From Agrobacterium leguminum (GTDB lineage: Bacteria > Pseudomonadota > Alphaproteobacteria > Rhizobiales > Rhizobiaceae), in assembly GCF_015704895.1 (NCBI RefSeq), contig NZ_JADQWB010000007.1, positions 124,001 through 188,000 of the forward strand: a DNA stretch of 64,000 bases, read 5' to 3'. Position 1 is the first letter of the stretch. Every line of letters starts with the position of its first letter. Both the position numbers and the translations under genes were made by a program. The notes beneath the pieces are model-generated. The model saw only the letters and a program-made list of their open reading frames with translations. It was not told the origin of the DNA and did no database searches. Positions 1 through 7,785 of this stretch are shown here, in pieces.

Positions 1-2074
1 GCAGCGCCGGCCGCTGGGTGATGGTGACGGTGGTGATGCCCTGTCTTTTGGCGTGCAGCAGCGCCTTGGCCAACGCCTGTTCGCCCTGCGTATCCAGATT
101 GGAGTTCGGCTCATCCAGCACCACGAATTTCGGATCGCCGAAAAAGGCGCGGGCAAGTGCGATGCGCTGTTTCTGGCCGCCGGAAAGCGGTGCGCCATCG
201 GCAGCGACCACGGTTTCATAACCCTGCGGGAAACCGGCGATCAGCTCGTGCACATCGGCCAGCACTGCCGCCTCGTAGATCTGCCGGTCTTCGATATCGT
301 CGCGCATGCGGCAGATATTGGCTTTGATGGTACCGGGGAAAAGCTGCACGTCCTGTGGCAGATAACCGATGCTTTCACCGAATTGTCGCTGGTCCCAGTT
401 GCGCAGATCCATGAGATCGAGACGTACATTGCCTGATGTGGGCAGAATGGAGCCCACCAGCATCTTGCCGAGCGTCGTCTTGCCGGAGCCGGAATTGCCG
501 ATGATGGCGAGCGACTCCCCCTTTTTCAGCGAAAAGGAAATGCCGTTCAAAATCACCTTTTTCTGCGGCGGCGGCACGAAGAGGATGCGCTCGACGTCGA
601 GACGTCCTTCCGGGTTGGGAAGGCGCAGGCGAGGGAAGTTCAGCGGCGAATTGATGAGAAGCTGCTTGATGCGGCCATAGGAGGCGGCAGATTTGTTGAA
701 CTGGTGCCAGCCTTCTATTGCGCCTTCGATAGGCGCCAGTGCGCGGCCGGAAATGATGGAGGCTGCAATCACCATGCCGCCGGTCAGTTCGCCGGATAGC
801 GACAGATGCGCGCCCCAGCCGAGCAGCGCCACCTGGGTAATCATGCGCGCCGCCTTGGAAACGCCGGAGAACATAATGTTGCGATCCTGCGCCGCCACAT
901 GCGATTTCAGCGAGCCGGCGGTTTCGCGGCCCCACATCTTCACCGCTTCGGGGATCATGGCGAGCGCATTGATGATCTGCGAATTGCGCGACATGGAATC
1001 GAGGTGGAAATTGGCGCGGCTCAAATAACCGGAAGCCTCTGAGAACTGTCTTGCGGTGAAGCGCTGGTTCAGCCAGGCGATGCCGAACAGCACGACGCAG
1101 CAGACCATGATGATGATGCCGAGATGCGGATGGACGAGATAGACCACCACGATGAAGAGCGGCATCAGCGGCGCATCGAGAAAGGCGATGAGCGTGCCGG
1201 AGGTGAGGAAGGAGCGCAATTGCTGTAGATCCTGCAAGGTCTGGTAGTCCTTGCCACTGCCATGCAGGGAGGCGCGGGCGGCGGCGGACAGGATCGGCGC
1301 GCCAAGCTGCACCTCGAGTTCGACGGCGGTGCGCATCAGGATGAAGCGGCGGATGGCGTCCATGAAGGCCTGCAGCAGAACCGCGCCAAGGACGGCGACC
1401 GTCAGCATCACCAGCGTATCCATTGAGCGGCTGGTCAGAACCCGGTCGGAAATCTGGAACAGATAAAGCGGGATGGCGAGCAGCAGGACGTTGATGGCGA
1501 CCGTGAACAGCATCACCACCACCATGTTGCGCCGCACGGCGGCGATGCCCTTGGCAAGGCTTGCGGCGAAGTTGATCGGCTCGCTGCGTTTGTGAAAACC
1601 GCTCTGGCTTCCACCACCGCCGCCGCCACCACCGCCACCACCATTGTCCGTCGGCTCCTTGCCGCCGCCGCCCGTCACTGGCCGGCGTTCGTTTTCACGG
1701 ATCGGTCCGTCATTATTGTCGATGGTCTTGACGAAAGGCAGGTCGGCATTGTCGATCTTGGCCTGCGGTTCCGGCGGGGAGGCAGGTTGCCGGTCCCGTT
1801 GAGGTGCCGGCCTTTCCGGGGGAACATCCCGCAACTGTTCCGTCTGCTCCGTTTTTGCATGCGGTTGGGAGAGAACTTGTGGGGGGGCGGTCTGTGCAGG
1901 GGAGGAAACTTCTTTTGCCGTCTGTTCCGCGCCGGATAATTGGCGCAGGTTTTCGACGGCTTCATTGATTGCTGAAATACAGGCGTCCGTCAGTTTGCTG
2001 TCTTCCGCATCCTGATCCAGCGGCAAGTCCAGCGAGCGTCCATCGGCAATGGTTTTTCTAGAAATATGATCCAT
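1..2074 (-). CDS. Type I secretion ABC transporter permease/ATPase (PrtD-like), 3' end outside window
   Basis: Fused membrane/ATPase subunit of a type I secretion system, which would export unfolded proteins straight to the outside with an HlyD-type adaptor and TolC. About 691 codons are visible and the C-terminus is cut by the left edge. Residues 1 to about 160 form an unusual hydrophilic, proline- and glutamine-rich extension ending in a run of about ten glycines. A six-helix ABC exporter domain follows. The ATPase has Walker A (GNSGSGKTT, near residue 525), the signature LSGGQKQR (near 630) and Walker B (VVLDEPNSNLD, near 650). No C39 peptidase motif is present. The ATG is preceded by GAGGGGA. 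It lies about 80 bp behind two acidic repeat proteins on the same strand, which makes them its likely cargo. The HlyD partner is presumably beyond the window. Confidence 0.88.
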   Translation of the reverse strand, partial: MDHISRKTIADGRSLDLPLDQDAEDSKLTDACISAINEAVENLRQLSGAEQTAKEVSSPAQTAPPQVLSQPHAKTEQTEQLRDVPPERPAPQRDRQPASPPEPQAKIDNADLPFVKTIDNNDGPIRENERRPVTGGGGKEPTDNGGGGGGGGGGGSQSGFHKRSEPINFAASLAKGIAAVRRNMVVVMLFTVAINVLLLAIPLYLFQISDRVLTSRSMDTLVMLTVAVLGAVLLQAFMDAIRRFILMRTAVELEVQLGAPILSAAARASLHGSGKDYQTLQDLQQLRSFLTSGTLIAFLDAPLMPLFIVVVYLVHPHLGIIIMVCCVVLFGIAWLNQRFTARQFSEASGYLSRANFHLDSMSRNSQIINALAMIPEAVKMWGRETAGSLKSHVAAQDRNIMFSGVSKAARMITQVALLGWGAHLSLSGELTGGMVIAASIISGRALAPIEGAIEGWHQFNKSAASYGRIKQLLINSPLNFPRLRLPNPEGRLDVERILFVPPPQKKVILNGISFSLKKGESLAIIGNSGSGKTTLGKMLVGSILPTSGNVRLDLMDLRNWDQRQFGESIGYLPQDVQLFPGTIKANICRMRDDIEDRQIYEAAVLADVHELIAGFPQGYETVVAADGAPLSGGQKQRIALARAFFGDPKFVVLDEPNSNLDTQGEQALAKALLHAKRQGITTVTITQRPAL

Positions 2075-2157
2075 TTTATATCGGTCCCCTCGGTGATCTA
2101 GCGGTGTTTGCGGTTCTGGCTGCGGCGGGGTGCGTTTGCAGCCCCGCCTGCCAGAGG

Positions 2158-4176
2158 TTACGCAACGACCGTCTGCATGACGTCGGCCGGATGGGCATTC
2201 GACCATGACAGGTCGTGACCGGCATTGATGACGCCATTGGATTCGTTTTCGATGGTGGCGGGATCGTCGTGAAGAAAGGCGATGACCTCGTTGGCCAGTT
2301 GGCCTTGCTGGGGTTGCGACGTGTCGTTTTCGATGATGCCGCCCTGTATCAGTATGGCATCGGAATAAACGCCGCCGGCGACATAGGTGGTGGAGCCGAA
2401 GCTGTCGTAGTCGACGATCTGCGCCAGATTGACCACGGCGTTGCTGCCGGTATCGATATGAACGGTGGCGTCCTCGTTATTTTCAAGAACCTTGGCGGCG
2501 GCCTGCGTCACATCGTCGGAATCACCCAGGACGCTCACCTGTTTTATGATGCTGACATCGTAGAGATTGCCGGTGATATAGAGGACGTTCAGACCCTCAT
2601 AGCCGGCGAAATTGACGTCATGGGCAAGCGCATCCGGCATGTTGGGATCGCGCTCGTTGATGGCGTTCACCGTCTGGTTCATATAGTCCGGCATGGTTTC
2701 GAAACGATCGTTGCTGCCGACATTGTGAATGGCGGCGTCGTTCCACAGCAGGTTGTTGCCGGACTGGATGGTGGCGCCGTCCGGCGCATCGGGGTTGGCG
2801 CGCGCCCAGTCATTGTCGTAGAGCACGGCGATCTGGCTGATGATGTTCATGTCCAGCACATTGCCGCCGACGATGATCAGGTCGTATTGCATGCCGATGC
2901 CGAGGAAATTCGCAATATTGAGCGCGGCGTTGCCGCCTGTCAGCAGGCTGACGGTGGCGCCGGAGGTCGTTATCGTCATCGTGTCATTGTCGCTGACGAA
3001 CTGGTATTGCTCGATCCAGTGGACGAAGGAAACGTCGCCTTCCAGCACGCTGACGCGCCAGGCGGTCGGAAATATCGGCGGTTCGCCGTTTTCCTGGCTG
3101 CTGTTCTCCGTGTTTTCGGCGCCCGGATAGACGCTGCGCTCGAAGCTGGCGATATTGAAGGCTGCCGTCGCCGCCTGATCTTCCGACCGTGTGAAAACGG
3201 AGTCGATCTCGTCCCGGTCGCTATAGATATAGGCCTGAGTGATCGCGTCGATCTGGTGATAGTCGCCCATGACGGCGGTTACCGACGTCATGACGCCGGT
3301 ATTGACCAGGGTGGCGATGTTGGCGACGACATTGGCGCCTGCGGCGACGTCGAGGCTGTTGCCGGCGGGGCTGTCCTCATGCAGCGAAACATCGCTCTTT
3401 TCCGGCTCTTCCGCCGGCTTGGCGATACCGCGATCGGGCATGTAGTCGTCGAGCATCGGCTTTTCGCTGGCTATCGAGCCATTGATGTAAAGCCCGTGGA
3501 TGTCATTGCCGGCCAGAACGAAATCCTGATCCGCGCCGGTGCCGAGCGACGTCACGTCGTTTTCGCGGGCATGGTCGATATAGTCGTGCGCGGATTTGGC
3601 GAGCGCCTGCAGGGCGTCGTAACTGTCGGTGCGCTGGAAACCGGCAAAAGGCGTGAAGACGGACGCTTCATTGTAGAACTCGACGGTGCGCTCTGTGACG
3701 AAGCTGGTGTCGCGCCACACGTAGGGGCCGTCCGTCATGTTCAGATAGTCGTCGTCCTGAAGAATATTGACCTGCGCCACATGCGCGATGACCGAACCGG
3801 GACCGGTGTGAACCACCAGTTCATACTCCTCCTCAAAGGAAAGCCGGCCGGGAAAACGGAAATTGACGCCGGAAATATCGACAGGGATGGCATCTGCGAG
3901 CCGCTGCATGTCGTGTTCGACCATGCGCGCGAAATGCGGCTGCAGATAATCGAAATCATAATAGCCGGCGCGGTAGTTGACGCCGGGATCGTAGTCCTTG
4001 AGCGGAACGTCATAGTTCTTGTCGAGCAGCTTTGCTGCTTCATCGTCCGGCAAACGGTCCGGATCGGAATGCGCCGGGCCTTCGCTGTAGTTGGTTCTCA
4101 GGCGCGCTTCCTCGATCACCGTGTCGAACAGGCCGATGAAATGCGCAATCATGTCCGAAATCTTGTCGATATGCAT
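2158..4176 (-). CDS. Large acidic repeat protein, candidate type I secretion substrate
   Basis: No family is recognised with certainty. The 672-residue protein is strongly acidic, has no N-terminal signal peptide, almost no cysteine and no RTX nonapeptides. From about residue 275 to the end it repeats a loose module of the form GxNAxxNxA, then an aliphatic strand with (V/T)GGNxxDxxII, then QxxVLxDxD. At least four diverged copies are visible, which suggests a beta-rich repeat fold. The last residues (QTVVA) are hydrophobic, as at many type I secretion C-termini. I chose the ATG at 4176 rather than 4197 because AGGGAGG lies 8 bases before it. Lack of a Sec signal and position directly before an ABC exporter suggest a secreted surface or matrix protein. 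This role is inference. Confidence 0.75.
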   Translation of the reverse strand: MHIDKISDMIAHFIGLFDTVIEEARLRTNYSEGPAHSDPDRLPDDEAAKLLDKNYDVPLKDYDPGVNYRAGYYDFDYLQPHFARMVEHDMQRLADAIPVDISGVNFRFPGRLSFEEEYELVVHTGPGSVIAHVAQVNILQDDDYLNMTDGPYVWRDTSFVTERTVEFYNEASVFTPFAGFQRTDSYDALQALAKSAHDYIDHARENDVTSLGTGADQDFVLAGNDIHGLYINGSIASEKPMLDDYMPDRGIAKPAEEPEKSDVSLHEDSPAGNSLDVAAGANVVANIATLVNTGVMTSVTAVMGDYHQIDAITQAYIYSDRDEIDSVFTRSEDQAATAAFNIASFERSVYPGAENTENSSQENGEPPIFPTAWRVSVLEGDVSFVHWIEQYQFVSDNDTMTITTSGATVSLLTGGNAALNIANFLGIGMQYDLIIVGGNVLDMNIISQIAVLYDNDWARANPDAPDGATIQSGNNLLWNDAAIHNVGSNDRFETMPDYMNQTVNAINERDPNMPDALAHDVNFAGYEGLNVLYITGNLYDVSIIKQVSVLGDSDDVTQAAAKVLENNEDATVHIDTGSNAVVNLAQIVDYDSFGSTTYVAGGVYSDAILIQGGIIENDTSQPQQGQLANEVIAFLHDDPATIENESNGVINAGHDLSWSNAHPADVMQTVVA

Positions 4177-4281
4177 TGGAGGTCCCTCCCTGATCATCGC
4201 GGCAGAGCCTTAAGGCTGCGGAGGGCACACGTCCTGGAGGCGGTGCTTCGTTTTACGCAACCCCGGTCCTTCAACCGCGAA

Positions 4282-4305
4282 CTGCACCGGCGGGTGCCGG
4301 TGCAG
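4282..4305 (-). terminator. Intercistronic hairpin between the two acidic protein genes
   Basis: A perfect 10-bp stem (CTGCACCGGC with GCCGGTGCAG) closes a 4-base loop. There is no T-run on the minus strand, so full termination is unlikely. It could stabilise the 3' end of the upstream message or attenuate read-through, lowering expression of the downstream protein and exporter relative to the first gene. Confidence 0.5.
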
Positions 4306-4328
4306 CTCTTTTCGTCAAGAGGTGGTTA

Positions 4329-5294
4329 TCAGGAGTGATCCTCACCGACATCAGACACATGCGAGTTACCGCCTGTGATCGTGACATCAACTGCGTTGGA
4401 GAGCATGTTGGCGCCCTGCACCAGTTCCAGATGGAAGCCGGAATTTGCAAGGATTGCCGATGCATCCGCAGTGCTGGTACCTGCTGCGTCGTCGCCTGCC
4501 TTGAGGTCCCATCCCTTGCCGTCGATGCCTTCGGCGCCGAAGGCGTCACCGGCATTGGCGCTCAGGTGGTTTTCCGCACCGCCATTCTGCATCTTGATGT
4601 CGTAGGCCTCATCCTGATCCGCCAGGTGGTTGGCCTGCACCATGCTGAAGCCGGTGTCGTTGCCATCGCCATTGAGCGAGCCGTTGAGGATATTGTCGAC
4701 ATCGAGAGTGAAGGAGAAGTCGTCACCCAGATTGAAGGTGAGGTCTCCGCCGGCGATGCCGAGATTGCCGACATCCTTGACGCCCGTGATGTTGCCGAAG
4801 TCGTCATCCGACTTGTAGAAACTGTCTGCGGAGTTGAAGCTGTCGGAGGTCGTCGTGGTCTTGGTGGAGGTGTCGTTGTCGGAATAGTTGGACGTCTTTG
4901 TGTCCGTATCCGTGATCGTTTTCACATTGGTGTCGTTGTCGCTGTACGACTTGCTTTCATAGCTCCAGTCGTAGTCGACCTTGATATCGGTGTTGGTTTC
5001 GGTGCTGGTCTTGGTGGTCGTGTCGTTGTCGCTATAGGACTTGCTGTCATAGCTCCAGTCATAGTCGTTGTCGCGATTGTCACCGTTATTGGCTTCAACA
5101 TCGATCTTGGCGTCAACATCCACATTGGTGCTGTTGTCGCTGTTGTCGTTGTTGCGGTTTTCACCGTTTGCGGTGCCGACGTTGCTGTCTTCCACCTTGG
5201 CGTCATTGGTCGACGTGTTGGCGAAACCATCGGAAAGCGCGCCGATCTTGGTGATGTCGTCGTCGCTGCCGGATGCCTTGTGATCATAACCCAT
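4329..5294 (-). CDS. Asp/Asn/Ser/Thr-rich tandem-repeat protein, candidate type I secretion substrate
   Basis: Unrecognised 321-residue protein of extreme composition: rich in D, N, S, T and G, very acidic and without cysteine. Residues about 75 to 145 hold two near-identical 19-residue repeats (YDWSYDSKSYSDNDTTTKT and YDWSYESKSYSDNDTNVKT) plus a shortened third copy (SNYSDNDTSTKT), embedded in Thr/Asp linkers. The C-terminal part contains GANMLSNAVDVTITGGN, which resembles the GxNAxxN/TGGN module of the neighbouring 672-residue protein, so the two probably form one family. There is no Sec signal and no RTX motif. GGAGGAAA precedes the ATG. It is the first gene of the leftward secretion operon and follows a long structured leader. 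Calcium binding or a matrix/adhesin role is plausible but unproven. Confidence 0.75.
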   Translation of the reverse strand: MGYDHKASGSDDDITKIGALSDGFANTSTNDAKVEDSNVGTANGENRNNDNSDNSTNVDVDAKIDVEANNGDNRDNDYDWSYDSKSYSDNDTTTKTSTETNTDIKVDYDWSYESKSYSDNDTNVKTITDTDTKTSNYSDNDTSTKTTTTSDSFNSADSFYKSDDDFGNITGVKDVGNLGIAGGDLTFNLGDDFSFTLDVDNILNGSLNGDGNDTGFSMVQANHLADQDEAYDIKMQNGGAENHLSANAGDAFGAEGIDGKGWDLKAGDDAAGTSTADASAILANSGFHLELVQGANMLSNAVDVTITGGNSHVSDVGEDHS

Positions 5295-5310
5295 TTCGAT
5301 TTCCTCCGAA

Positions 5311-5524
5311 AAAGCTCGGAGCAGCTTTCGAAATCCCTCTCATCTCAAACGGGATTTTTTCGCGCTTGCCCCGGGTAGCATGAAGATTGATGTTTTGCAG
5401 ATGCACTCGGTACGCATCATCTGCGGTTCGGTAGTGGCCCGTGAGCGGGCTCTTTTCGTTCAGCCCTTGTGCGCTACTCGGTAAAACGGCGCACAAATCC
5501 GTTCCTCGCTCCATAAGGGGAGCG
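5311..5524 (-). promoter_or_regulatory. Hairpin-rich 5' leader of the acidic-protein/type I secretion operon
   Basis: Six perfect inverted repeats occur one after another before the first gene of the operon: 5311-5328 (AAAGCT arms), 5331-5357 (AAATCCC arms), 5398-5424 (GCAGATG arms), 5437-5450 (GCCCG arms), 5467-5496 (8-bp TTGTGCGC arms) and 5507-5524 (CGCTCC arms). The density suggests a structured untranslated leader, regulatory RNA or attenuator. No known riboswitch consensus is recognised. The stretch 5525-5756 shows nothing further that I can name. Confidence 0.45.
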
Positions 5525-5756
5525 CGGTGGCTTCGTCTTTTCGCTTGCATGTTTTCTTGAAAAGGGACCGGCGTTTTTCAAACACACGTCAAGGCCGGAG
5601 GTGTCTTTCCATCGGCCGCCGTTCAGCGACGGTCAGACTGTGCCGCAGAAAAATCGCGCTTCCTAGATATCAATTCGGGCTAAACCTATCGGCGCTTTAC
5701 CCGAATATATATGTCGCAGGCGGTTGTCCGGCGGGTCGTTTGGCCGGTTTGGCCTT

Positions 5757-5793
5757 AAAAAAACGCCGCTTCGCCAGGGCAAGGCGGCTTTTT
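5757..5793. terminator. Bidirectional hairpin with A- and T-tracts
   Basis: A run of seven A, a GC-rich stem (GCCGC with GCGGC, then GCC with GGC around a small internal loop) and a run of six T make a terminator-like structure readable from either strand. No coding gene ends here. On the plus strand it could end an unannotated small RNA; on the minus strand it could insulate the leader from upstream transcription. Confidence 0.5.
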
Positions 5794-6068
5794 TCGAGAA
5801 ACATGGTCTATTTCGGTGGGAAAAGGCCTTTATCCCGAAAAGGAACAGGCTGCAGCGTGCTTCGCCGGCGAGCTATGTAAAGGGATATCAACTAAAAGTT
5901 ATATTTTCCCGGAACGCAAAACCACAGCGAAAGCTTTTCCAATGTGATTGTTTTTGCAGCGGTTACAGAATGAATGATTCTATCTCGGCGTAACCTATTT
6001 TGTATGTCAATTGTAAAAAATAACCCGTTTGGGCCATTTATTTACACAGCTTTTCGTATTAGCGTGTG

Positions 6069-6087
6069 TTAATTAACGGGTAATTAA
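6069..6087. promoter_or_regulatory. AT-rich perfect inverted repeat upstream of the LuxR-type gene
   Basis: TTAATTA and TAATTAA flank a 5-base spacer about 120 bp before the regulator gene. It is a possible operator in this 0.9-kb divergent region. The rest of 5794-6208 is AT-rich and shows no clear additional feature beyond an isolated TTGACA at 6094-6099. Confidence 0.3.
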
Positions 6088-6208
6088 TGATAGTTGACAT
6101 GGCCTAAAGCGGAGAATCGCCCCCAAGTATTCAGGGGAAAGATAGCCGGCGGACAACAGACTGCACAACCAAAAGAAAGTAATGCGTAAGCGCTTGAGGG
6201 AGGCGTCA

Positions 6209-6982
6209 ATGTTCATGGGAACGTCAGATTATGCGGCAAAACAAAAAAACGCCGTTGCTCCTATAAATGGAACTTTATTGGTCATAGCGGATCCGGACCT
6301 GTTTTCCGAGTGCCTCATGGAGGCGCTGGGCAAAAAGTTCCCCACATTCGCGGTGGTGAGCGTAAGGTCGTCGGCGGGCATCGAGGACGACTACGGTAAC
6401 AATGTACGGCTGGTTTTGCCTTACCGGATGTCGGGGGATCGTCTTCATGCCGTTCTTTCGGAGGTTCGGGAAAAACATCCCGATGCGCCGATCGCGCTCG
6501 TCGTCGAAACCATCGATAAATTCGAGGAGCCGCTGAAAAGGCTGGTGGGAATGCGCGTCATCGATGGCGTGCTGCCGCTCAACCTCAGGCTCGATGTCTT
6601 CATGGCGGCCGTCGATCTGCTCATGAAGGGCGGGGAGCATTTTCCTGCTGCTCTTCTCGGCAAGCTCACGCCCTATTCGCCTTCCGTCAACAGCAAGAGC
6701 GTTCAAAGCAATGCCGTGATCGCCAACCGCGCCGATGCCCTTGCCGCAAGCAGGAGCGACGTGGCGGCGCTGACGACACGCGAGGTGCAAATCCTCGACC
6801 TGCTTTGCAAGGGAACGCAAAACAAGATCATCGCTGATCGGCTGCATCTGTCCGAGAACACCGTCAAGGTTCACGTTCGCAATATTTATAAGAAAATGAA
6901 CGTGCGCAACCGCACGGAGGCGGCGTCGCGCTTCTTCAACAAAGATGAAGACACGACCTTCTCCGGCGGCTGGAAGAACTGA
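6209..6982 (+). CDS. LuxR/NarL-family transcriptional regulator
   Basis: The C-terminal 65 residues form a GerE/LuxR helix-turn-helix: LTTREVQILDLLCKG, then NKIIADRLHLSENTVKVHVRNIYKKM. The N-terminal 150 residues begin with a strand and an acidic pocket (LLVIADPDLFSE) that resembles a response-regulator receiver, but I do not see a clear phospho-acceptor Asp in the expected context, so it may be an atypical receiver. The ATG at 6209 has GAGGGAGG five bases upstream; an earlier ATG at 6182 lacks a good ribosome-binding site. No partner kinase is adjacent. It stands divergent from the acidic-protein/type I secretion operon and upstream of the polysaccharide operon, and could control either; this is inferred from position only. 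Confidence 0.85.
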   Translation: MFMGTSDYAAKQKNAVAPINGTLLVIADPDLFSECLMEALGKKFPTFAVVSVRSSAGIEDDYGNNVRLVLPYRMSGDRLHAVLSEVREKHPDAPIALVVETIDKFEEPLKRLVGMRVIDGVLPLNLRLDVFMAAVDLLMKGGEHFPAALLGKLTPYSPSVNSKSVQSNAVIANRADALAASRSDVAALTTREVQILDLLCKGTQNKIIADRLHLSENTVKVHVRNIYKKMNVRNRTEAASRFFNKDEDTTFSGGWKN

Positions 6983-7041
6983 GCGTCAGGGCGGCTAGAG
7001 CCGTCCGGACGCCAGTTCCCTCCGGTATTTCTCCAGGAGGC

Positions 7042-7392
7042 TCAGGGCCTCAGGAAGCAGCGGGATTTCTGCCCGAATCCGCTCGGTGAGCAGATATAGG
7101 GAGAGGAGCCCGAGTAGGACTGCCGCGATACCGCGGGTGTGCCCGAGGCATCGGCAACAAGCGTAACGGCCGCGTTGCCGGTTTTTTGATAACCGTAGGA
7201 CGCCTTCGCCGGAACGACCCTGCTCTTGGTCGTGGCGGTATTGGCCGACGCGGTCTTGATGAGAACGGCGTCTTCGACCACGGAACATGAGGCCGTCGCG
7301 AAGGTGAAGGTTACAAGTGCTGCGGCAACAAGCGCGAAGCGACAATGGCGGGCTGCTTTGCCGCTATGGGAATAAGGCATTTCATTCGTCAT
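7042..7392 (-). CDS. Small secreted or lipoprotein-like hypothetical protein
   Basis: 116 residues, not recognised. A basic N-terminus is followed by a hydrophobic stretch (RFALVAAALVTFTFATASC), making a Sec signal. The Cys after TAS could be a weak lipobox, but Thr at position -3 is not typical. The rest is low-complexity, Ser/Ala/Thr-rich, with two further Cys near the C-terminus. AGGGGA lies just before the ATG. It converges on the LuxR-type regulator and is divergent from the polysaccharide operon. Confidence 0.55.
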   Translation of the reverse strand: MTNEMPYSHSGKAARHCRFALVAAALVTFTFATASCSVVEDAVLIKTASANTATTKSRVVPAKASYGYQKTGNAAVTLVADASGTPAVSRQSYSGSSPYICSPSGFGQKSRCFLRP

Positions 7393-7612
7393 GTGTGTCC
7401 CCTGAAATCGACTGTCTGTCGCATCTCGCCGGGCGGTTTTGTTCCCGGTGGACCGAGCCTTACAAAACCAGGATAGCCCCGACTGGTTGAGCGAAGCTTG
7501 CGCTAATGCTCAATAAGAAAGGCATAATAGAGGCGTAGTTAAAAAGTATTAAATCAAGGGGCTATTTTGAGTAATTTTGGGTAATCAATTGTAATATTTT
7601 GATAAAATGAAG

Positions 7613-7640
7613 TTGACCTGTTTTCTGCTGCGCCTATCAT
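7613..7640 (+). promoter_or_regulatory. Candidate sigma-70-type promoter of the polysaccharide operon
   Basis: TTGACC, 16 bases, TATCAT, within the 393-bp AT-rich gap between 7393 and 7785. It predicts a leader of about 140 nt before the epimerase/decarboxylase gene. Apart from its low GC content I see no other feature in this gap. Confidence 0.4.
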
Positions 7641-7785
7641 GAAAGTTGAAATTTATCCGATCGAAATATTAAACCTCCAGAAGAAGTAAAAACCGGAGGA
7701 TGATATTCAAGATATCGTACAATCGGGAGTTTGATCCAGTTTAGGTGAATCAGCTGCGCTGATTCCTCATGGGGAGGATTGTGTA

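Noticed and set aside
2215-4338. 707-codon open frame on the plus strand
   Set aside because: It is the exact antisense of the acidic repeat protein; codon bias of the GC-rich real gene keeps this frame open, and it has no ribosome-binding site or family resemblance.
4890-5070. Regularly spaced DNA repeats resembling a short CRISPR array
   Set aside because: The repeats are in frame, encode the same peptide on the minus strand and lack unique spacers or cas genes.
4335-5378. 347-codon plus-strand frame over the tandem-repeat gene
   Set aside because: Antisense shadow; its Val/Ile/Gly-rich product mirrors the Asp/Asn codons of the true gene.
5284-5550. 88-codon minus-strand frame overlapping the leader of the acidic-protein operon
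   Set aside because: It runs through all six hairpins, overlaps the true start and has no ribosome-binding site or recognisable domain.
6094-6099. TTGACA box as promoter of the LuxR-type gene
   Set aside because: No acceptable -10 sequence lies 16-18 bases downstream.
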